Part shown: positions 45,455 through 56,098 of the stretch, in pieces
Numbering within the stretch: the first letter of the stretch is position 1
Layout: every line of letters begins with the position of its first letter
From: Streptomyces inhibens
GTDB lineage: Bacteria > Actinomycetota > Actinomycetes > Streptomycetales > Streptomycetaceae
Direction of reading: 5' to 3'
NCBI RefSeq assembly: GCF_003389455.1
Contig: NZ_QUAC01000486.1
Coordinates: forward strand, 26,686 to 90,685
Length of the DNA: 64,000 nucleotides
Notes under the pieces: generated by a model
The model's input: only the letters and a program-made list of their open reading frames with translations
Told to the model about the DNA's origin: nothing
Database searches by the model: none
Translations under genes and position numbers: made by a program

Positions 45455-46483
45455 TCATGCCGGGATGCTGCACTCGAAGGCGTGCAGATACGGGTTGACG
45501 ACCAGGATGTCGCGGACCTCCAGCCCGGCATCCGCCATGCGGCTGACGAGGCTCGCCTTGGAGTGCTTCGCGCCGCCGACGTTCAGGAGCAGCAGCAGAT
45601 CCATGGCGGTGGTGAACTTCATCGAGGGGCTGTCGTCGATGAGATTCTCGATGATCACGACGCGGGCGCCGGGACGGGCGGCCGCCACGACATTGCGCAG
45701 CGTCCTGCGGGTGCTCTCGTCGTCCCACTCCAGAATGTTCTTGATGATGTAGACATCGGCCTGGACCGGGATGTCGTCGCGGCAGTCGCCGGGCACGATG
45801 CGCACCCGGGAGGCGAGCGGGCCGCCCTTCCGCAGCCGGGGGTCCGGGTTCGCCACGACCGTGGGCAGATCGAGCAGCGTGCCCGTGAGCGCGGGGTGCT
45901 TCTCCAGCAGGCTCGCCAGGACGTGCCCCTGGCCGCCACCGATGTCCGCCACCGACGACGCCCCGGTCAGATCGAGAAGCTCGGCGATGTCCTGCGCCGA
46001 CTGCTTGCTGGACGTGGTCATCGCCCGGTCGAAGACCTGGGCGGAATCCCGTGCGTCCTCGTGCAGATAGTCGAAGAAGCCCTTGCCGTACAGATCGTCG
46101 AAGACGCTGCGGCCGGAGCGCACCGCGTCATCGAGCCGCGGCCAGGCCTCCCAGGTCCACGGCTCCGTGCACCACAGGGAGATATAGCGCAGGCTGTTGG
46201 GGGTGTCCTCCCGCAGCAGCCGGGACATGTCGGTGTGGACGTACTTCCCGTCGTCGGTCTCCGCGAAGATCCCGTAGCAGGACAGGGCGCGCAGCAGCCG
46301 TTCGAGCGGCCGCGGCTCGGTCTTCACCGCGGCGGCCAGCTCCTTTGCGGTGGCGGGCCGGTCGTCGAGCGCATCGGCGACGCCGAGCCGTGCCGCGGCC
46401 CGTACGGCCGCCGCGCATGCGGCGCCGAAGACAAGCTCCCGCAGCCGCATGGCCGGCTGGGGGGTGGGACTTACGGTGGTCAT
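45455..46483 (-). CDS. SAM-dependent O-methyltransferase (TcmO/acetylserotonin type)
   Basis: A 342-residue plant-type O-methyltransferase. The N-terminal dimerisation/winged domain includes ARLGVADALDDRPATAKELA; the SAM motif is ASSVADIGGGQGHVLASLLE (about 175-194), then GDCRDDIPVQADVYIIKNIL, and the catalytic-His region is replaced by KNILEWDDESTRRTL with His absent. It sits tail-to-tail with the pigment operon. Homologues methylate aromatic polyketides, so it may tailor the spore pigment, although it has its own promoter. AGGCGG precedes ATG 46483. Confidence 0.88.
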   Translation of the reverse strand: MTTVSPTPQPAMRLRELVFGAACAAAVRAAARLGVADALDDRPATAKELAAAVKTEPRPLERLLRALSCYGIFAETDDGKYVHTDMSRLLREDTPNSLRYISLWCTEPWTWEAWPRLDDAVRSGRSVFDDLYGKGFFDYLHEDARDSAQVFDRAMTTSSKQSAQDIAELLDLTGASSVADIGGGQGHVLASLLEKHPALTGTLLDLPTVVANPDPRLRKGGPLASRVRIVPGDCRDDIPVQADVYIIKNILEWDDESTRRTLRNVVAAARPGARVVIIENLIDDSPSMKFTTAMDLLLLLNVGGAKHSKASLVSRMADAGLEVRDILVVNPYLHAFECSIPA

Positions 46484-46546
46484 TCCGCCTCTATTCTCCC
46501 GTTGAGGTGAGCGCACCGGGTGCACGTGGTGCACCCGGTGCGACCG

Positions 46547-47608
46547 TCAGCACAGACCGGCCGGCCTTGAGGTCCGGCACTCATTGCGGATGAATCGGTT
46601 TCGCTTGCCCTTGGGGTCCCCGTTGATCAGGTCCGCCGGCTTGTTGTGCAGCACGATGTTGTGGCTGATGACATTGCGCTCGTTGAGCGCGTTCACAAAG
46701 CTGTGGAAGAGGACGATGCCGCCCGAGAGGGGGGACTTGCCGTGGTTGTCCAGGACGAGGTTGTGCCGCACCTGCGCCTTCTCGGCGCCGGTGAGGACGA
46801 TGCCGGAGCCCTGGATGAAGGGCAGGCGGCTGTTGCCGGGACAGTGCTTGTTGTTCTTGGTGATGCGGTTGTTCCGCACCGTCAGTTCGCCTGCCCGGGG
46901 GCGTGATTCGTCGCCGACGACGAACACTCCGCCGCAGTTCCGGGTGATGGTGTTGTAGGCGACCGTCAGGTTCCTGGCCCGTCGGACCGTGATGCCGAGC
47001 CGGTTCCGCGCCAGGTAGTTCTCGCTGATCGAAGCGCCGCGGCTGTCGATCGCCCCGCCCTCCTCCTTGACGGTGTTCGCGAGGAAGATGCCGGCGTCGC
47101 CGTTGTCGACGGCGAAGTTGTCGCGGATCACTGCGCGGGTGGACTTCTCCTGCGCGATGCCCCACACACCGTTCTTGCGCACGGTCACGCCGTGCACGGA
47201 CAGCCGGTCGGTGCCGGAGGCCCAGATGCCGCTCTTCTTGAAGCCCGCGACGGTCAGCGAGCGGATGTGGACGTCGCGGAGCGGGTGGCCGGCCGTGCCG
47301 ATGACACAGATGCCGTTGCCGCCCTGCCCGCACGCGTTCTCGGCCCGCTTACCGGGCGGTCGGATCACTGTCTTCTTGCCGGACCCGACGAGCCGCAGCC
47401 GCGACTTGTGGATCAGTACGCTCTCCCGGTAGATGCCGGGGCGGATGACGACGGTGTCGCCCGGCCGTGCCCGGTCCACCGCGTGCTGGATCGATTCTCC
47501 GGGGTGGACGACGTGCCGTCCCGAGGCGTCGCACGGCATGGTCGCGCCCAGCCCGCTGACCATCGCCGCTACCACGCAGCCCATGTATTTCATCTGTCGT
47601 AGCGCCAT
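46547..47608 (-). CDS. Secreted right-handed parallel beta-helix protein
   Basis: A 353-residue protein with an N-terminal signal peptide (CVVAAMVSGLGATMPCDASG) and then repeated beta-helix coils of about 22-25 residues. The first coils are GESIQHAVDRARPGDTVVIR and SVLIHKSRLRLVGSGKKTVI; later coils show N-N-x-I type turns such as VIRDNFAVDNGDAGIFLA and NLTVAYNTITRNCGGVFVVG. This is the NosD/CASH-type fold of surface proteins and carbohydrate-active enzymes. No lyase residues could be assigned. ATG 47608 or 47593 (MKYMGC) may be the start. Confidence 0.85.
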   Translation of the reverse strand: MALRQMKYMGCVVAAMVSGLGATMPCDASGRHVVHPGESIQHAVDRARPGDTVVIRPGIYRESVLIHKSRLRLVGSGKKTVIRPPGKRAENACGQGGNGICVIGTAGHPLRDVHIRSLTVAGFKKSGIWASGTDRLSVHGVTVRKNGVWGIAQEKSTRAVIRDNFAVDNGDAGIFLANTVKEEGGAIDSRGASISENYLARNRLGITVRRARNLTVAYNTITRNCGGVFVVGDESRPRAGELTVRNNRITKNNKHCPGNSRLPFIQGSGIVLTGAEKAQVRHNLVLDNHGKSPLSGGIVLFHSFVNALNERNVISHNIVLHNKPADLINGDPKGKRNRFIRNECRTSRPAGLC

Positions 47609-48065
47609 GAGGCGAAGCTATGGGCGATCACCACCGCTCGCCACACGTGGTGACCCGATGACGACGGTGGGTGCAGCGGCCAGCTTTCGACACGCCGTCA
47701 GTTCCCCTGCCCGGCCATCCAGCGGGCCATCCATCAGGGCCGGTCAGCGGGCGTCTCCGGGCGCTCGTCGACGTCGCCGGCACCGCCGGCGCACGGCGGA
47801 CAATCGGCCGGGCCGGAATCACCTGACCGGGTATCGGACGGGGTGTCGGACCGGGCATCGGATCGGTTGTCCGACGGGGCGTCAGCCGACCCGTCCGGCC
47901 ACACCTCGGTCAGGAAAGCCGCGAGGCTGGTCGGCAGGAACCACGGTCGGAAGCGGAAAACGGTCACGGATGCCCAACGCGCCGGACCCGGCCGACGACA
48001 CCCGTCCAGGGCCGACGCGCCCACTTCATCACCCCAACGGCCGCGGGGGGCGCGGCAGCTGCCGG
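47609..48065. other. Intergenic stretch with a degenerate repeat, no sure gene
   Basis: No convincing gene is seen. On the minus strand an open stretch reads VTVFRFRPWFLPTSLAAFLT and then a Ser-Asp repeat (SDNRSDARSDTPSDTRSGD) encoded by about five degenerate 12-base units at 47830-47895. It may be a short secreted peptide gene or non-coding. The promoter of the beta-helix gene should be near 47620-47700. Confidence 0.35.
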
Positions 48066-48887
48066 TCAGTCCGCCTTGTGGATCGCCGCCTCGATCCCGT
48101 CCAGGATGACGCCGAGCCCGACCTCGAAGGTCTTTCGCGCCTCGCGTTCCAGATACGGCACCGACGCGTCCGTCTCCGGCGCGGACTCGTCCGTCTCCGG
48201 TGCGGCGCCCTCGGTCTCCAGCCGGACCAGCAGCGGGAAGCGCTCCGCGAAGTCGGGGACCACCTCGTCCAGCATGGCGGAACGGGCCTGCCACCACTCC
48301 TCGTCGGACACCCCCGTCGAGGCCGCGGCCTGCCGCGCTTCGGCGACGGTCTGCGCGGACCCGCGGACGAAGTGGACCAGTACCCCGACGACCCGCCGCA
48401 GCACCGCGGAGCTCAGCTCCGTGGCGTACAGCAGACGCAGCAGTGTCTCCAGGCCGCGGTATTCGTGGGGGCCGAGCACCGGCCGGGCCTGGGAGACCTG
48501 GAGCACCCAGGGATGGCGCAGGTAGAACTCCCAGGTGTCCTCGGCCCAGGACGTCAGCGCGGTTCGCCAGCCCGGTGTCAGGTCGTAGTCGGTGGGCAGC
48601 TCGGCCAGCACCTGGTCGTACATCAGATCCACCAGCTCGCTCTTGCCGGGGACGTAGGTGTAGAGCGCCATCGCGGTACGCCCCAGGCGCTCGCCGACCG
48701 CGCGCATGGACAGCGCAGCCATGCCGTCGGCGTCGGCGACCGCGATCCCGGCTTCGATGATCGCCTCGGCGCTCAGCGCCGGTTTGGGCCCCGGCCACCG
48801 TCTCGTACGTGTCCCGGTGGGGCCCTCGGCGCGCCACAACAGCGACATCGAACGGCGGGCGTCGCCCTGCCCGGCGAATACGACCAC
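48066..48887 (-). CDS. TetR-family repressor with TetR_C ligand domain
   Basis: A 273-residue TetR protein. After a 33-residue tail the DNA-binding domain is SAEAIIEAGIAVADADGMAA, LSMRAVGERLGRTAMALYTY, VPGKSELVDLMYDQVLAEL; the ligand domain resembles the classical TetR C-terminal family. It faces the UvrA-like gene, with two operator copies between. GTG 48887 is supported by AAGGAG 6 bases upstream, which itself lies in the first operator, so the repressor likely controls its own translation-start region as well as the uvrA-like operon. Confidence 0.9.
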   Translation of the reverse strand: MVVFAGQGDARRSMSLLWRAEGPTGTRTRRWPGPKPALSAEAIIEAGIAVADADGMAALSMRAVGERLGRTAMALYTYVPGKSELVDLMYDQVLAELPTDYDLTPGWRTALTSWAEDTWEFYLRHPWVLQVSQARPVLGPHEYRGLETLLRLLYATELSSAVLRRVVGVLVHFVRGSAQTVAEARQAAASTGVSDEEWWQARSAMLDEVVPDFAERFPLLVRLETEGAAPETDESAPETDASVPYLEREARKTFEVGLGVILDGIEAAIHKAD

Positions 48888-48895
48888 TTGCGACT

Positions 48896-48944
48896 CCTTA
48901 CGGCATAAAGTAACGTCACCGGCTGAACTCTTTACGGCGTAAAG
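48896..48944. promoter_or_regulatory. Two TetR operator copies
   Basis: CCTTACGGCATAAAG (48896-48910) and CTTTACGGCGTAAAG (48930-48944) agree at 13 of 15 bases; the second is a full palindrome around its central G. Centres are 34 bp apart. They cover the ribosome-binding site of the TetR gene and the promoter region of the UvrA-like gene. Confidence 0.85.
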
Positions 48945-48968
48945 ATATCAGGAGGGGTGGCAGCCGAC

Positions 48969-51278
<2,310 letters not shown>

Positions 51279-51326
51279 GCCCCACCCCACCCCTGCTTCC
51301 CGCTACTTCCCTTCAAGGAGGATCCG

Positions 51327-52205
51327 ATGACGGACGTGCCCGTCGCGCTCATCCAGGTCACCGACGTCCGGCGGCTGACCCCGCACATGGTCCGTATCAC
51401 CTTCGCCGGGGACGGTCTCGACGACTTCCCCACCTGGCCCGACCAGCAGCTCAAACTGTGCTTCCCCCGACCGGGCCAGACCGCGCCCCGGCTGCCCGGC
51501 CAGGGCGCGGACGGCGATGTGATGCGCTGGTACCAGGCGTTCCTCGCCATCCCCGAGGACGAACGGCCCTGGATGCGCAGCTATACGGTGCGTTCCTACG
51601 ACCCCGTCGGGCACCGGATCAGCATCGACTTCGTGCTGCACGGCACGACCGCGGCGACGGCCGGCCCGGCGACCCGATGGGCGGCCTCCGCCGCCGTGGG
51701 AGACACCCTCGCCCGGTACGGCCCGGCGGCGATGTACGCCCGGCCGCTGCCGCTCGACTCCGCCGACTGGCTGCTGCTGGCCGGCGACGAGACGGCACTG
51801 CCGGCCATCGGCACCCTCGTCGAAGCGCTGCCGCCCGGTGCCCGCGCCCTGGCCTGCATCGAGGTGGCCGACGCGGCCGAGGAGCAGCAGCTCGTGAGCC
51901 CGGCGGACCTCACCGTGCGGTGGGTGCACCGGGACGGCCCCCGGGCCGGGCACGGCGACGCCCTGCCGGCGGCCGTACGCGCACTGACCTTCCCGCCCGG
52001 TTCGGGCTTCGCCTGGCTGGCCGGCGAGGCGGGCGCGGTGCGTGCGCTACGGCGTCATCTGGTCCAGGAGCGCGGTTTCGACAAGCGGCAGATCGACTTC
52101 AGCGGATACTGGCGGCGCACGCTCACCCAGGACGACGCCCCGACCGAGGAGGACCTCGCCGAGGCACAGGAGCGCATCGAGGCCGCCCGGTCCCCGCAGG
52201 GCTGA
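51327..52205 (+). CDS. Siderophore-interacting FAD protein (ViuB/SIP family)
   Basis: A 292-residue ferric-siderophore reductase-like flavoprotein. The FAD domain includes RRLTPHMVRITFAGDGLDDF and MRSYTVRSYDP; the SIP domain contains DWLLLAGDETALPAIGTLVE and a C-terminal GFAWLAGEAGAVRALRRHLV, FDKRQIDFSGYWRRTL. It would use NAD(P)H to release iron from siderophores. AAGGAGG precedes ATG 51327. Lying 48 bases after the UvrA-like gene, it is likely in the same TetR-controlled operon, an unexpected pairing of iron release and DNA protection. Confidence 0.9.
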   Translation: MTDVPVALIQVTDVRRLTPHMVRITFAGDGLDDFPTWPDQQLKLCFPRPGQTAPRLPGQGADGDVMRWYQAFLAIPEDERPWMRSYTVRSYDPVGHRISIDFVLHGTTAATAGPATRWAASAAVGDTLARYGPAAMYARPLPLDSADWLLLAGDETALPAIGTLVEALPPGARALACIEVADAAEEQQLVSPADLTVRWVHRDGPRAGHGDALPAAVRALTFPPGSGFAWLAGEAGAVRALRRHLVQERGFDKRQIDFSGYWRRTLTQDDAPTEEDLAEAQERIEAARSPQG

Positions 52206-52216
52206 GGCCGCCGGGT

Positions 52217-52591
52217 TCAGCCGGCCCGCTCCGCCGCGCTGCGCTCCACACAGAACTCGTTGCCCTCGATATCGGCCAGCGTCGCCCACCCCGTCCCGTC
52301 GGGCCGCCGATGGTCGGCCACCAAGGTCGCACCGAGCGCCAGCAGCCGCGCCACCTCCTCGTCCCGGCTGCGGTCCTGCGGCTGCAGATCCAGATGCACC
52401 CGGTTCTTCACGGTCTTGGCGTCGGGCACCGCGATGAACAGCAGCGCGCCGCCGGCGGCCGTGACCGTGGCCTCCGGATCGCCCGGCAGGTCGTCGTCGG
52501 CCAGTGATCCGTCCAGTACCTGCGCCCACCAGCCGGCCAGGCGAAAGGCGTCGGCGCAGTCGATCGTCACATGACGTACGAGTGAAGTCAT
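52217..52591 (-). CDS. VOC-family (glyoxalase-like) protein
   Basis: A 124-residue vicinal-oxygen-chelate protein: VRHVTIDCADAFRLAGWWAQ, NRVHLDLQPQDRSRDEEVAR, LLALGATLVADHRRPDGTGW, ATLADIEGNEFCVERSAAE. The His in RVHLDL and Glu in GNEFCVE are the usual metal ligands. The function may be resistance or small-molecule conversion. It is convergent with the SIP gene and 12 bases from its stop. Confidence 0.88.
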   Translation of the reverse strand: MTSLVRHVTIDCADAFRLAGWWAQVLDGSLADDDLPGDPEATVTAAGGALLFIAVPDAKTVKNRVHLDLQPQDRSRDEEVARLLALGATLVADHRRPDGTGWATLADIEGNEFCVERSAAERAG

Positions 52592-52818
52592 GCGCGCCAC
52601 TATGAGGGGGGCGGGTGGGGCTGTCCACCGGGTTGCCCACCAGGTTGTCCGGTCGCCGACGGGGCGAAGCGGGCTGCCGCAACGGCGGTGCGAAGGCGCT
52701 GCGTTCGGGTGCCCGCCGCGGTGCGCCGTCTCGCCGGGCCCGGCCTCAGGACGCCGTGGCCGGGGCGGGGCCGGTTTGTCCGCCACGCCCATTCAAGTCG
52801 CCCGCCCCCGTCGTCTAC

Positions 52819-52834
52819 AGTTGCAGAATTCCGC
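52819..52834. promoter_or_regulatory. Operator upstream of ArsR-family gene
   Basis: TTGCAGAATTCCGCAA is a palindrome matching at 14 of 16 positions in an AT-rich patch 130 bases before the ArsR start, suitable for autoregulation. Confidence 0.6.
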
Positions 52835-52964
52835 AATTCAACAGATGACGCGACGGCCGTTCGGCCTGAACGCGGAGGACATGCGTGGGCGGTTTCGCCG
52901 AATCGGTACGGGAACGGGTGCGCGCGGCACGGGCCGCGGACGGGCCCGAGAGCGGGGCGCGGAC

Positions 52965-53354
52965 GTGAACGGCGCCTGGGTTCCGCTGTATCAGGCCAAG
53001 GCCGATTTCTTCCGGATGCTGGGCCATCCGGTCCGTATCCGGGTGCTGGAGCTTCTCCAGGACGGGCCGATGCCGGTACACGGTCTGCTCTCCGCCCTGG
53101 AGGTGGAGCCGTCCGCGCTCTCCCAGCAGCTGGCGGTGCTCCGCCGCTCGGGCATCGTGACGGCCACCCGCAGTGGCTCCACCGTCGTCTATGCGCTGGC
53201 CGGCGGCGATGTCGCCGAGCTGCTGCGCGCCGCCCGACGGGTCCTCACCGATGTGCTCACCGGGCAGCATGCGCTCCTCACCGAGCTGCGGCAGGCCGAG
53301 GCCGGCGCGGTGCCGGCCGGCGGTGGCGTGCCGTTGACCACCGGGACCGGGTGA
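52965..53354 (+). CDS. ArsR-family winged-helix regulator
   Basis: A regulator of about 129 residues: WVPLYQAKADFFRMLGHPVR, IRVLELLQDGPMPVHGLLSA, LEVEPSALSQQLAVLRRSGI, VTATRSGSTVVYALAGGDVA. There are no Cys residues at the metal sites of ArsR/SmtB (ELCVCDL is replaced by MPVHGLL), so it is probably not an arsenic sensor. GTG 52965 is chosen to start the domain; the frame is open upstream to 52590. No transporter or metal gene follows, so its target is unclear. Confidence 0.82.
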   Translation: MNGAWVPLYQAKADFFRMLGHPVRIRVLELLQDGPMPVHGLLSALEVEPSALSQQLAVLRRSGIVTATRSGSTVVYALAGGDVAELLRAARRVLTDVLTGQHALLTELRQAEAGAVPAGGGVPLTTGTG

Positions 53355-53627
53355 TCGCTGATGGCCGGCGCATCGAGGCGTAAGGGGCCGCCGCCATGGC
53401 GCGCGGTTCGCTCACGCACCTGCATACCCAAGCCCTCCGGACCGGGCACCGCATGGCCCTGCCGGGGGCGCCCCCAGGGGCGAGGACCGATCCGTACGGC
53501 CCGTGGGCACGGCCGTACCTGTCCGGAGCTCGCCGCCCGCCACCGCACCTCACCACGCTGCGGCGTCCGACGGGCCCGTACGACCGCGGTCCGTCCAGGG
53601 ACGCAACTGGCAAGGCTGTCCGGCACG

Positions 53628-53756
53628 GTGCTGCTCACCCACCGGGCTCCCCGGCCCAGCCCGTGGCGGCGGGTGTTCCTCCACATCGTCGTCACGAACC
53701 TGCTGCTGGTCTTCCTGGCGCTGGTCATCTACCTGGGCCGGCACGCGGGGACATGA
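53628..53756 (+). CDS. Possible small single-pass membrane peptide
   Basis: A 42-residue frame from GTG 53628 ending WRRVFLHIVVTNLLLVFLAL and VIYLGRHAGT. The clean transmembrane helix with a positive N-side suggests a real small membrane protein. The frame stays open upstream to 53361, where the residues look like a shadow. No ribosome-binding site is obvious. Confidence 0.35.
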   Translation: MLLTHRAPRPSPWRRVFLHIVVTNLLLVFLALVIYLGRHAGT

Positions 53757-53796
53757 CGGAGCCGACGGGGGAGCGCGACGGGCCGACGCGGCGGTC

Positions 53797-54525
53797 TCAT
53801 GCCGTCGCCACCCGCTCCCTGACCCGCCACAGCCATGCGATATCCCGCCCGAACGACCACACCAGCAACGCCAGCGCCACCGCTACCAGGGCGGCCGCCG
53901 ACGCCCGCGGCACGATCCCGGCACCGGCCACGACCAGCACGATCCCCTGCAGCGCCGCCACCGTCTTGCGGGCCATGCTGTGCGGCAGGGCACCGCGCAG
54001 CCACGGCAGTGCCCAGGACGCCGCGACGAACGCGTACCGCATCAGACCGATGCTCAGCACCCAGGCGCCCAGCGGCATCGCGACATACACACAGAGCACC
54101 AGGATGAGAAAGGCGTCCACCTCCATGTCGAAGCGCGCCCCCAGGGGCGTCGCCGTTCCGGTGCGCCGGGCCACCTGCCCGTCGACGGCGTCCAGGATCA
54201 GCGCCACGGTGGCCAGCGCGATCAGCGCCGCGACCGGCGCCTGCCGGTCGAAGGAGTCCGCGACCAGCGCCGTCACCCCGCCGACGAGCGTCGCCCGGGC
54301 CAGTGTGACGCGGTTGGCCGGCCCGAACGAACCGCTCCACGACCGGCGCAGCGCGAAGGTGAGCACGGCCCAGGTGACCACGGCGAACGCGGAACCCGTG
54401 AGCCAGCCCGCGGTTCCCAGACCGACCACCCGGCACAGCACTTCGAGCACCAGCAGTTGTACGCCCATGCCCGCCGTGGTGTCCGGCGCGAACGGTCTTA
54501 TGTCATAGCGCTCTTGTACAGCCAC
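53797..54525 (-). CDS. CDP-alcohol phosphatidyltransferase family protein
   Basis: A 242-residue integral membrane enzyme. The family motif is complete: ALILDAVDGQVARRTGTATP then LGARFDMEVDAF, with all three Asp and Gly/Ala-Arg positions present. Several hydrophobic helices flank it. It would transfer a phosphoalcohol from CDP-lipid to an acceptor; a soluble-substrate role cannot be excluded. GTG 54525 has GGAGG 4 bases upstream. It is divergent from the dehydrogenase that begins the FAPy-type gene locus and may share regulation with it. Confidence 0.9.
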   Translation of the reverse strand: MAVQERYDIRPFAPDTTAGMGVQLLVLEVLCRVVGLGTAGWLTGSAFAVVTWAVLTFALRRSWSGSFGPANRVTLARATLVGGVTALVADSFDRQAPVAALIALATVALILDAVDGQVARRTGTATPLGARFDMEVDAFLILVLCVYVAMPLGAWVLSIGLMRYAFVAASWALPWLRGALPHSMARKTVAALQGIVLVVAGAGIVPRASAAALVAVALALLVWSFGRDIAWLWRVRERVATA

Positions 54526-54633
54526 CGGACCTCCCGGACTTGTGGCGGAGTCGATGGGCGCCGCGTATGGTGACGGCGTCCTCATGATCCCCAGCATCAA
54601 CGAACCCTCGCCGTAGCGTCCAGGAGGATCCCG

Positions 54634-55620
54634 ATGCCGCGCGTCGCTTGTGCCTTTTGGCTAAGCGCTCCAGGTCAGGGCGAGATCCGGGCGGAGCCGT
54701 TGGCGAGCCCCGGCGCCGACGAGGTCCTGGTGCGCACGGTCTGCTCCGCGGTGAGCCGCGGAACCGAGACCCTGGTCTTCCGCGGCGGGGTGCCCGAGAG
54801 CCAGCACACCGCGATGCGGGCGCCGTTCCAGGAAGGCGACTTCCCCGCGCCGGTCAAGTACGGCTACCTCAATGTCGGCGTCGTCGAGGAGGGGCCGCCC
54901 GCACTGCGCGGCCGTACGGTCTTCTGCCTCTATCCGCACCAGACGCACTACGTCGTTCCGGCCGGCGCCGTCACCCCGGTACCGGACTCCGTGCCCGCCG
55001 CCCGTGCCGTGCTGGCGGGCACGGTGGAGACCGCGGTGAACGCCCTGTGGGACGCCGCGCCGCTGGTCGGCGACCGGATCGCGGTGGTCGGCGCGGGCAT
55101 GGTCGGCTGCAGCGTCGCCGCGATCCTCGCCCGCTACCCGGCCGTCCGGGTGCAGCTGGTCGACGCCGACCCCGCGCGCGCCGGGACCGCCCGGGCGCTC
55201 GGCGTCGACTTCGCGCTGCCGGAGAACGCGCTGGGCGACTGCGACCTCGTGGTGCACGCCAGCGCCACCGAGGACGGACTGGCGCGCTCGCTCGAACTGC
55301 TCGCCCCGGAAGGCACCGTCATCGAGCTGAGCTGGTACGGCGACCGACGGGTCAGCCTGCCGCTGGGGGAGGCCTTCCACTCCCGCCGGCTGGTCGTCCG
55401 CAGCAGCCAGGTGGGCGCCGTCTCCCCGGCCCGGCGGGCCCGCCGTACCTACGCCGACCGGCTCGCGCTCGCCCTCGAACTGCTCGCCGACCCCGCCTTC
55501 GACGCGCTGATCACCGGCGAATCAGCCTTCGAGGACCTGCCGCAGGTACTGCCCCGGCTCGCCTCCGGCGACCTCCCGGCACTGTGCCACCGCATCCGGT
55601 ACGCACCCGTGGGCCGGTAG
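54634..55620 (+). CDS. MDR-family (zinc-type) alcohol dehydrogenase-like protein
   Basis: A 328-residue medium-chain dehydrogenase-like protein. The N-terminal segment VLVRTVCSAVSRGTETLVFR has SRGTE instead of the HxxD of classical zinc enzymes, a variant seen in BchC-like and other pathway dehydrogenases. The Rossmann motif is RIAVVGAGMVGCSVAAILAR and the NAD-selecting acidic end LVDADPAR. AGGAGG precedes ATG 54634. It begins a rightward unit of five genes (dehydrogenase, PTPS-like, glycosyltransferase, methyltransferase, flippase). Probably it oxidises or reduces the sugar or side chain of the product. Confidence 0.85.
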   Translation: MPRVACAFWLSAPGQGEIRAEPLASPGADEVLVRTVCSAVSRGTETLVFRGGVPESQHTAMRAPFQEGDFPAPVKYGYLNVGVVEEGPPALRGRTVFCLYPHQTHYVVPAGAVTPVPDSVPAARAVLAGTVETAVNALWDAAPLVGDRIAVVGAGMVGCSVAAILARYPAVRVQLVDADPARAGTARALGVDFALPENALGDCDLVVHASATEDGLARSLELLAPEGTVIELSWYGDRRVSLPLGEAFHSRRLVVRSSQVGAVSPARRARRTYADRLALALELLADPAFDALITGESAFEDLPQVLPRLASGDLPALCHRIRYAPVGR

Positions 55621-55699
55621 CGGTTCCCCCGGGCGGGCCCCGATCCCGCCCCTCCCACGACACCACCACTGAGACCGACATCACACCGGAGGAACGCCC

Positions 55700-56098
55700 G
55701 TGTTCAGCATCACCGTCCGCGATCACCTCATGGTGGCGCACAGCTTCCGCGGCGCCGTTTTCGGACCCGCGCAGCGGCTGCACGGCGCCACCTTCATCGT
55801 GGACGCCACCTTCCGCCGCGCCGAGCTCGACGCCGACAACATCGTCGTCGACATCGGTCTGGCCACACAGGAACTCGGCGGTGTGGTCGGCGAACTGAAC
55901 TACCGCAACCTCGACGACGAGCCCGCCTTCGCCGGCATCAACACCTCGACGGAGGCCCTGGCCAAGGTCATTGCCGACCGCCTCGCCGACCGCATCCACG
56001 CCGGCAACCTGGGGGAGGGCGCCCGCGAACTGACCGGGATATCGGTCACCCTCCATGAATCGCATATCGCCTGGGCGACGTACGAGCGCGCTCTGTGA
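55700..56098 (+). CDS. 6-pyruvoyl-tetrahydropterin synthase/QueD-fold protein with altered active site
   Basis: A 132-residue T-fold protein of the PTPS family. Zn ligand His14 is seen in LMVAHSFRGAV, and His28 in RLHGATFIVDATF. The third ligand of the usual HGH is Ala30, and the catalytic Cys four residues before His28 is Ala24. The acceptor-binding Glu near the end may be Glu124 in HESHIAWATYE. Known family members make 6-pyruvoyl- or 6-carboxy-tetrahydropterin from dihydroneopterin triphosphate; this copy likely does another reaction on a pterin- or pyrimidine-like substrate. GGAGG precedes GTG 55700. Overlaps the next gene by 4 bases. Confidence 0.85.
   Translation: MFSITVRDHLMVAHSFRGAVFGPAQRLHGATFIVDATFRRAELDADNIVVDIGLATQELGGVVGELNYRNLDDEPAFAGINTSTEALAKVIADRLADRIHAGNLGEGARELTGISVTLHESHIAWATYERAL

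Noticed and set aside
42819..45728. A 969-codon minus-strand open frame through the polyketide operon
   Set aside because: It is the antisense of KS-beta, ACP and cyclase genes with conserved motifs on the plus strand; its translation shows no family features.
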